DNA from: Oscheius onirici
Lineage: Eukaryota; Nematoda; Chromadorea; Rhabditida; Rhabditidae
Assembly: GCA_932521025.1 (NCBI GenBank)
Contig: OW051473.1
Location: forward strand, 5,580,001 to 5,644,000
Direction: 5' to 3'
Length of the DNA stretch: 64,000 nt
A program made the translations under genes and the position numbers. Shown in pieces: positions 60,317 through 64,000 of this stretch (its first letter is position 1; every line of letters begins with the position of its first letter). Under the pieces are notes generated by a model. It had not been told where the DNA came from. It saw only the letters and a list, made by a program, of their open reading frames with translations, and made no database searches.

Positions 60317-61101
60317 ATGGTTTTCTTCTTACTCGTTTTAGTCGGTACAGCCTTTGCCGGTTATGCCAACCCTCCGAATATTGCTCCCGCTTATTCCGCC
60401 TATGGCTCATCCTATCCGACTCCATACAACAGCTACCCACAGCCAGGATACAACATTCCTTCTGCGTATGCGAGTACGTTCTTTTAAAAGTTTTGACTTA
60501 AAATTATCTGCAGGTGCTCCTGTCATTCCTCCCTTCAGTATCAGCCCAATGTTCAGTGGAGCCGGCGCTTACAACACCGGATACCAAACTGCGCCTATGG
60601 GAGGCTACAACGTTCCTCCTCCTCCACCAATTCCAGGATATGGAGTTGCTCCCAACTATCCTACCCCCTTCAGTAAGACTTAATCTTTACTACAGTCATC
60701 TTTCTTCAGAGAACAGCTACCAAACTGGCTACAACAGCTTCAATCAGGGTGGATACAACACCGGCATGTACAACAATGGCCCTCTGACACCCAACGGACC
60801 TATTTTCCCCAGTGGTGGACCCGTTCTTCCTTCAGGAGGACCAATTCTTCCTAACGGTGGGCAAATCTCTTCTTCTGAGCTTGTGAGAACTCTCACTGGA
60901 ACTGATCGTCAGTAAACAATAATCAGTGCAAAACCGGGTATTTCAGCTGCCTTGAACCCAGCTGGTGTCCTTCCCGCATTCAATGGTGACCCTTGGGCTG
61001 GTATTGGCACCCCGATGCTCCGTGGAGCTCCTACTAAGCAGCTCAACAGCTCTACTATTACTGATGAGATCGAGGAGTCAAAGAAGAGAGCCAGGCTTTA
61101 A
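60317..61101 (+). CDS. Pro/Gly/Tyr/Asn-rich secreted protein
   Basis: Four exons (60317-60473, 60514-60672, 60710-60907, 60947-61101), 222 residues. Signal peptide MVFFLLVLVGTAFAGYA; body rich in Tyr, Pro, Gly and Asn (YPTPYNSYPQPGYN, PPPPPIPGYG, SGGPVLPSGGPILPNGG); C-terminal region ELVRTLTGTD and a lysine/arginine-rich end (EIEESKKRARL). No cysteines. Such low-complexity secreted proteins are usually cuticle, eggshell or gland products; no known domain is recognisable. A TTCAG acceptor lies three bases before the ATG. A second protein of related composition lies 1.5 kb away in inverted orientation (62638-63439). Confidence 0.85.
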
Positions 61102-61171
61102 TCCCTCTTTCTTCACTTTTCCAACTGTGACTGTATATAAGTCTTTCATTTGTGTAGGAATAAAGGATCCA

Positions 61172-61829
61172 TTAAAATTGGAATTGATCAATGCCTCTGA
61201 CAACAGTTGAACGGGGTGTGAAGCGAGAGTCATATTGAAGCTGGACATACCAATATAGCCGACGACTGCATAGCAATTCGAAGGTCTTGAAAACCAGTAT
61301 GGCGATAACAAAGAAGAGGAGAGGCTGCAAATTTCAGTGTATACTAGTATAGTATTCTTTACCTTCTCAAGAGGCTCTCCACCAAAGGCAGATTGAGTCA
61401 AAAGAACACAGATGTAAGCTCCGGAAGCCAGAACATCAAGTACCGTTGTAAAAAGAAATGGAAGCAGTACCCGGTACTTTGTCGTTTGGATAGCGACCTG
61501 ATAACTTGTATTGAAAAAGTGCATGTTCCTACCAAGGCCAAGATGTCACTGAAAAGATGCCATATGATGTAAGCCAAAAGAGATCCACTAGTTGTGCACA
61601 GTCTGTGCTCCATCAATCTCCGTTCCGTACTGAATGGCTCAATGACCGAGACATTGTAGGAATTGCAGACCATCAAAGGTTGTTCCAGATCTGAACAGAA
61701 CTTGTAATTAAATTTTTATAATGACTCACTTGTGAAATACGACAGCAGTATGGCTGTTATTTCAGCGGCACACATGACAGTTACTGCGATGCTGACATGA
61801 CAGCAAAGACTGCGATATTCCAGATCCAT
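61172..61829 (-). CDS. four-transmembrane (tetraspan) protein
   Basis: Four exons (61829-61730, 61690-61533, 61497-61363, 61324-61172), 181 residues. Four hydrophobic helices: HVSIAVTVMCAAEITAILLSYF, GSLLAYIIWHLFSDILALV, VLLPFLFTTVLDVLASGAYICVLL, PLLFFVIAILVFKTFELL, with a short cytosolic tail (RRLYWYVQLQYDSRF). The opening MDLEYRSLCCHVS is reminiscent of a nematode tetraspan family whose members begin with a CC motif just before the first helix. No known enzymatic motif. The ATG directly follows a TTTTAG acceptor, so an upstream coding exon or a spliced leader is possible. The stop is 70 nt from the stop of the convergent Pro/Tyr-rich gene, so their 3' UTRs probably overlap. Confidence 0.72.
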
Positions 61830-62637
61830 CCTAAAATAAGATTAGTATATAAAGTCAGTTGGTTGGAGTAACAAGACAGGGTGGGTGAAAATAAGAGACT
61901 GGCGAAAAGCTATTCGTGAAGGATTATCGTTCAATTTCCTTCAAGGGTGAGCGTGAGAGGGAGCAAATCAGACGGCTCATCTGGAGCGGGAGACACAAGT
62001 ATTTTGATTACCATACCCTTTAGCTGACGTCAATTATACCTTATCGCGCCAGATTTTAGATGAAGAAGGTAATTGCAACGTCTACTGCTTCCGTCAGAAC
62101 TGAAAACGAGGGGATTCAAAGCACATGAAAGGAAATCTGACTGCGGCGAGAACACTTGACAGGAAATGAGGCCCTGCTCCAGTATCAATTGTGCATTTAG
62201 ATTGCATGAGTTTTTTTAAAGTAGAAAATGTCGTCAGTTTTGGTTCGGAGTACTCACCAAATACCCAGTTGTATTTTTGGAAGAACAAAGGGAAGCCGCC
62301 GGAGTCGCACAGCCATCTTTTAGAAAGAGACAAACGCAATTATAGCTCCTAAGTCATGAGCAAGCGCAACTCTGCTGTCTTTTTAAGGCGCTGATCTAAT
62401 CTCCTTCAATTTTTCAAACTCACCATACTGCAACGCGAGGATTCCGTCTAGGTTGTGGCGTCGGCACAGACATTCTGACTAACCCTGGGGACTCCATAAC
62501 ACATTCCAATAACGCAATTACATTGCATTCCTTCTTTGAAATACGTGTCTCTCTGTTTTCAAGATTGCGTTCAGAACGTTCTTTATATAAAGCAGTTTCA
62601 TACAGACAAGAGGTAATTTTGCTTTGGTAGAGGAAAT
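61830..62637. other. interval with possible unmodelled minus-strand exons
   Basis: Between the tetraspan start and the next gene's stop. Minus-strand stretches around 62490-62440 (MSVPTPQPRRNPRVAV followed by GTGAG) and 62340-62275 (ends in GTGAG) look like exons but do not join in one frame to MDLEYRS, so they are not included. They could be a 5' extension or a separate short gene. Confidence 0.35.
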
Positions 62638-63439
62638 TCAAGCCTTGGAGGCACTTTGGGTCTTAACTCCACGAGCAGTGTTGATATTGAAGCCCTCCCA
62701 CTCATCCTGTCCCTCCAGAGCAGGTTCAGAAACCACATTTGTTTGGGTGAATCCACTAGTCAGTCCAATTGGCTGGGCTGCAGAAGGACGTTGCAGGACA
62801 TCTAGGAGTTTCTTATATACCCTATTTTTTGGAACCCTACTAGTCTGAATGTTTCGTCCTGTTTGAAACGGATAGTTTCCGTAAGACGAAGCCGATCCAT
62901 ATCCGGAAGACGGAGCTCCGTAAGCAGAAGAAGCTGGAGCAACCGGCGGTGGCGGAGCTAAAGAGATCAACTTTTAGTTTGACCCAAAAACAAACCATAT
63001 CCTTGCTGGTTGAGTGCTTGTGGATTTGTCACGGTTACTTGCTGTGAGAATCCAACTGGCTGGTTGACTGGAACGGATACGCCGAGCGGCTGTTGGGCAA
63101 AAGATGGTACGGGAGGAGGAATAGGAGGTGGGATGGAAATACTGGCAGGCTGGGTTCCAGTGGAAGATGAAGAGCCCGATACCGATGGCAAGAGTGCGGG
63201 TACACCTAAAACAGAAATAATTATTGATCAAAACAGAACAAACCGTAGTTCTCAACATCAACGGTCTGAAAAGGTTGAGCAGTATGGGGAGCTTGTCCTT
63301 GTCCAGCAGAAGCAGGATAGTTTCCATATGGGCTACCGTATGAACTCGGAGCTGGAGTTACAACTGGAGCCGGGGCATAGTTCGCTACAGCTGACGCAGC
63401 AGCAAAGAGAAGGAAAAGTGAAGAGAGAGAACGAATCAT
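62638..63439 (-). CDS. Pro/Ser/Gln-rich secreted protein, compositional relative of 60317-61101
   Basis: Three exons (63439-63244, 63205-62996, 62957-62638), 241 residues. Signal peptide MIRSLSSLFLLFAAASAVA, then APVVTPAPSSYGSPYGNYPA, a Ser/Pro/Gln-rich middle (SIPPPIPPPVPSF, QQPLGVSVPVNQPVGFSQQ), APPPPVAPASSAYGAP and a less repetitive C-terminus (KKLLDVLQRPSAAQ, EGQDEWEGFNINTARG). No cysteines or known domain. Extracellular structural protein by composition; same class as the nearby plus-strand gene, although clear residue-level similarity is limited to the Tyr/Pro part. Confidence 0.84.
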
Positions 63440-63759
63440 TTCGATGGCCCTCTTCCTCTAACACATGCTTTTAAAGCCGTTGAAAAACTAGTAGCAAGTT
63501 TTTACCTCGCTGGTGTGAATAGGATAAGTCTGCGTCAAAATGCAGCAAAACGCGTCGGGCGGAAATCCTTTCGGAAAGCTTAGAGGGTTCCTGTAGTTGT
63601 CTGTCAAACAACAAGGTTGCAAAGTTCATTTGTTGAGCACATACTCCAAAACTGATATGTAAAACAAGTATATTCTCCCATAGGGGAACAAATGGATGGC
63701 ACTATCACAAATTGGTCACAATTGTCCGTATTGGTTGGCAAGAGAGGTCAAGAAGCAGA
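63440..63759. other. promoter region of the Pro/Ser-rich gene
   Basis: About 320 nt upstream of 63439 and downstream of the partial Ly6 gene. A TTTAAAAG element lies on the minus strand about 25-35 nt upstream of the ATG. Confidence 0.45.
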
Positions 63760-64000
63760 TCACCAAAAATAAAATGAAATGGAAAGCAGTGTTATGAAGG
63801 AAAGCTTGAGAAGAGTTCCACTCGCAGTTCCTTCGTCTCGATTGCACATGTTGCCTTGACAAGCACACAGGATTTCTTCGTACTCTTTATGCATCCACTT
63901 TTTCGTACATCCTAGTTGAACCTAAAAACCTAAATAAATAACTGTGTTAAAAATCATACCATGGTACTGTCTGTAACGTTGATGCATCCCTGTTTTTCTG
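63760..64000 (-). CDS. Ly6/uPAR-like GPI protein, 3' end only
   Basis: The last two exons of a gene entering from the right edge: 64000-63960 and 63921-63760, joined in phase. The reading GCINVTDSTMVQLGCTKKWM, then EEILCACQGNMCNRDEG, then a hydrophobic terminus (LSFITLLSISFYFW and stop) shows the C.C....CN end of a Ly6 domain followed by a GPI-anchor signal. The N-terminal half, including the signal peptide, lies outside the window. It is different in sequence from the ODR-2-like gene at 52642-53730. Confidence 0.7.

Noticed and set aside
1-64000. Transposon, viral integration, CRISPR or bacterial DNA
   Set aside because: No transposase, integrase or reverse-transcriptase motifs, no long terminal repeats or spaced repeats; introns throughout argue against bacterial sequence.

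Overview
The window is nuclear DNA of a nematode. The evidence is very short spliceosomal introns (mostly 35-48 nt, ending in TTTTCAG or TTTAG), TTTCAG acceptors directly upstream of many start codons (consistent with spliced-leader trans-splicing), and nematode-type gene families: ground-like, Patched-related, srx-like chemoreceptor, ODR-2-type Ly6, and multi-TIL cysteine-rich secreted proteins. Genes are well spaced, with 1-3.5 kb of gene-free DNA between many of them. A rhabditid such as a Steinernema-like species is plausible, but the species cannot be fixed without a database search. All gene models below were built by hand: exons were joined by reading phase and by family residues.

Left part (1-21 kb). 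A basement-membrane nidogen runs in from the left edge on the minus strand (C-terminus outside the window). It is followed by a small secreted C-type lectin (minus), a predicted membrane-anchored sulfotransferase-like protein (minus), an unknown multi-pass membrane protein (minus), a Prop1/UNC-42-type paired-like homeobox gene (plus), a small secreted four-cysteine orphan (minus) and an MPPED-type metallophosphoesterase (minus).

Middle (24-45 kb). A 24-exon secreted protein is built from alternating TIL inhibitor domains and a second cysteine repeat (plus). A shorter relative follows (plus), lying tail-to-tail with an srx-like seven-transmembrane receptor (minus). Then come a ground-like secreted protein (plus), a receptor tyrosine kinase with fibronectin-III ectodomain and a furin-like site in an acidic insert (minus), a cytochrome-b5-fold protein (minus), a candidate amidated neuropeptide precursor (plus) and a Tyr/Gly-rich secreted peptide (plus).

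Right part (45-64 kb). A tandem C2-domain (synaptotagmin/Doc2-like) gene has a 3.75 kb intron (minus). It is followed by a GPI-anchored ODR-2-like Ly6 protein (minus), a Patched-related protein with a sterol-sensing domain (minus), two Pro/Gly/Tyr-rich secreted proteins flanking a four-transmembrane protein, and the 3' end of a second Ly6/GPI gene at the right edge.

Many products are secreted or extracellular-facing: matrix (nidogen), cuticle/epidermis-like (ground-like, PTR, Pro/Tyr-rich) and neuronal or sensory (homeobox, neuropeptide, ODR-2-like, C2, chemoreceptor). No operon, CRISPR array, transposon or RNA gene could be supported. The most noteworthy items are the neuropeptide candidate, the furin-like site in the kinase receptor, GC-AG introns, the alternative 3' end inside the TIL gene, and two one-base lesions in the Patched-related gene.
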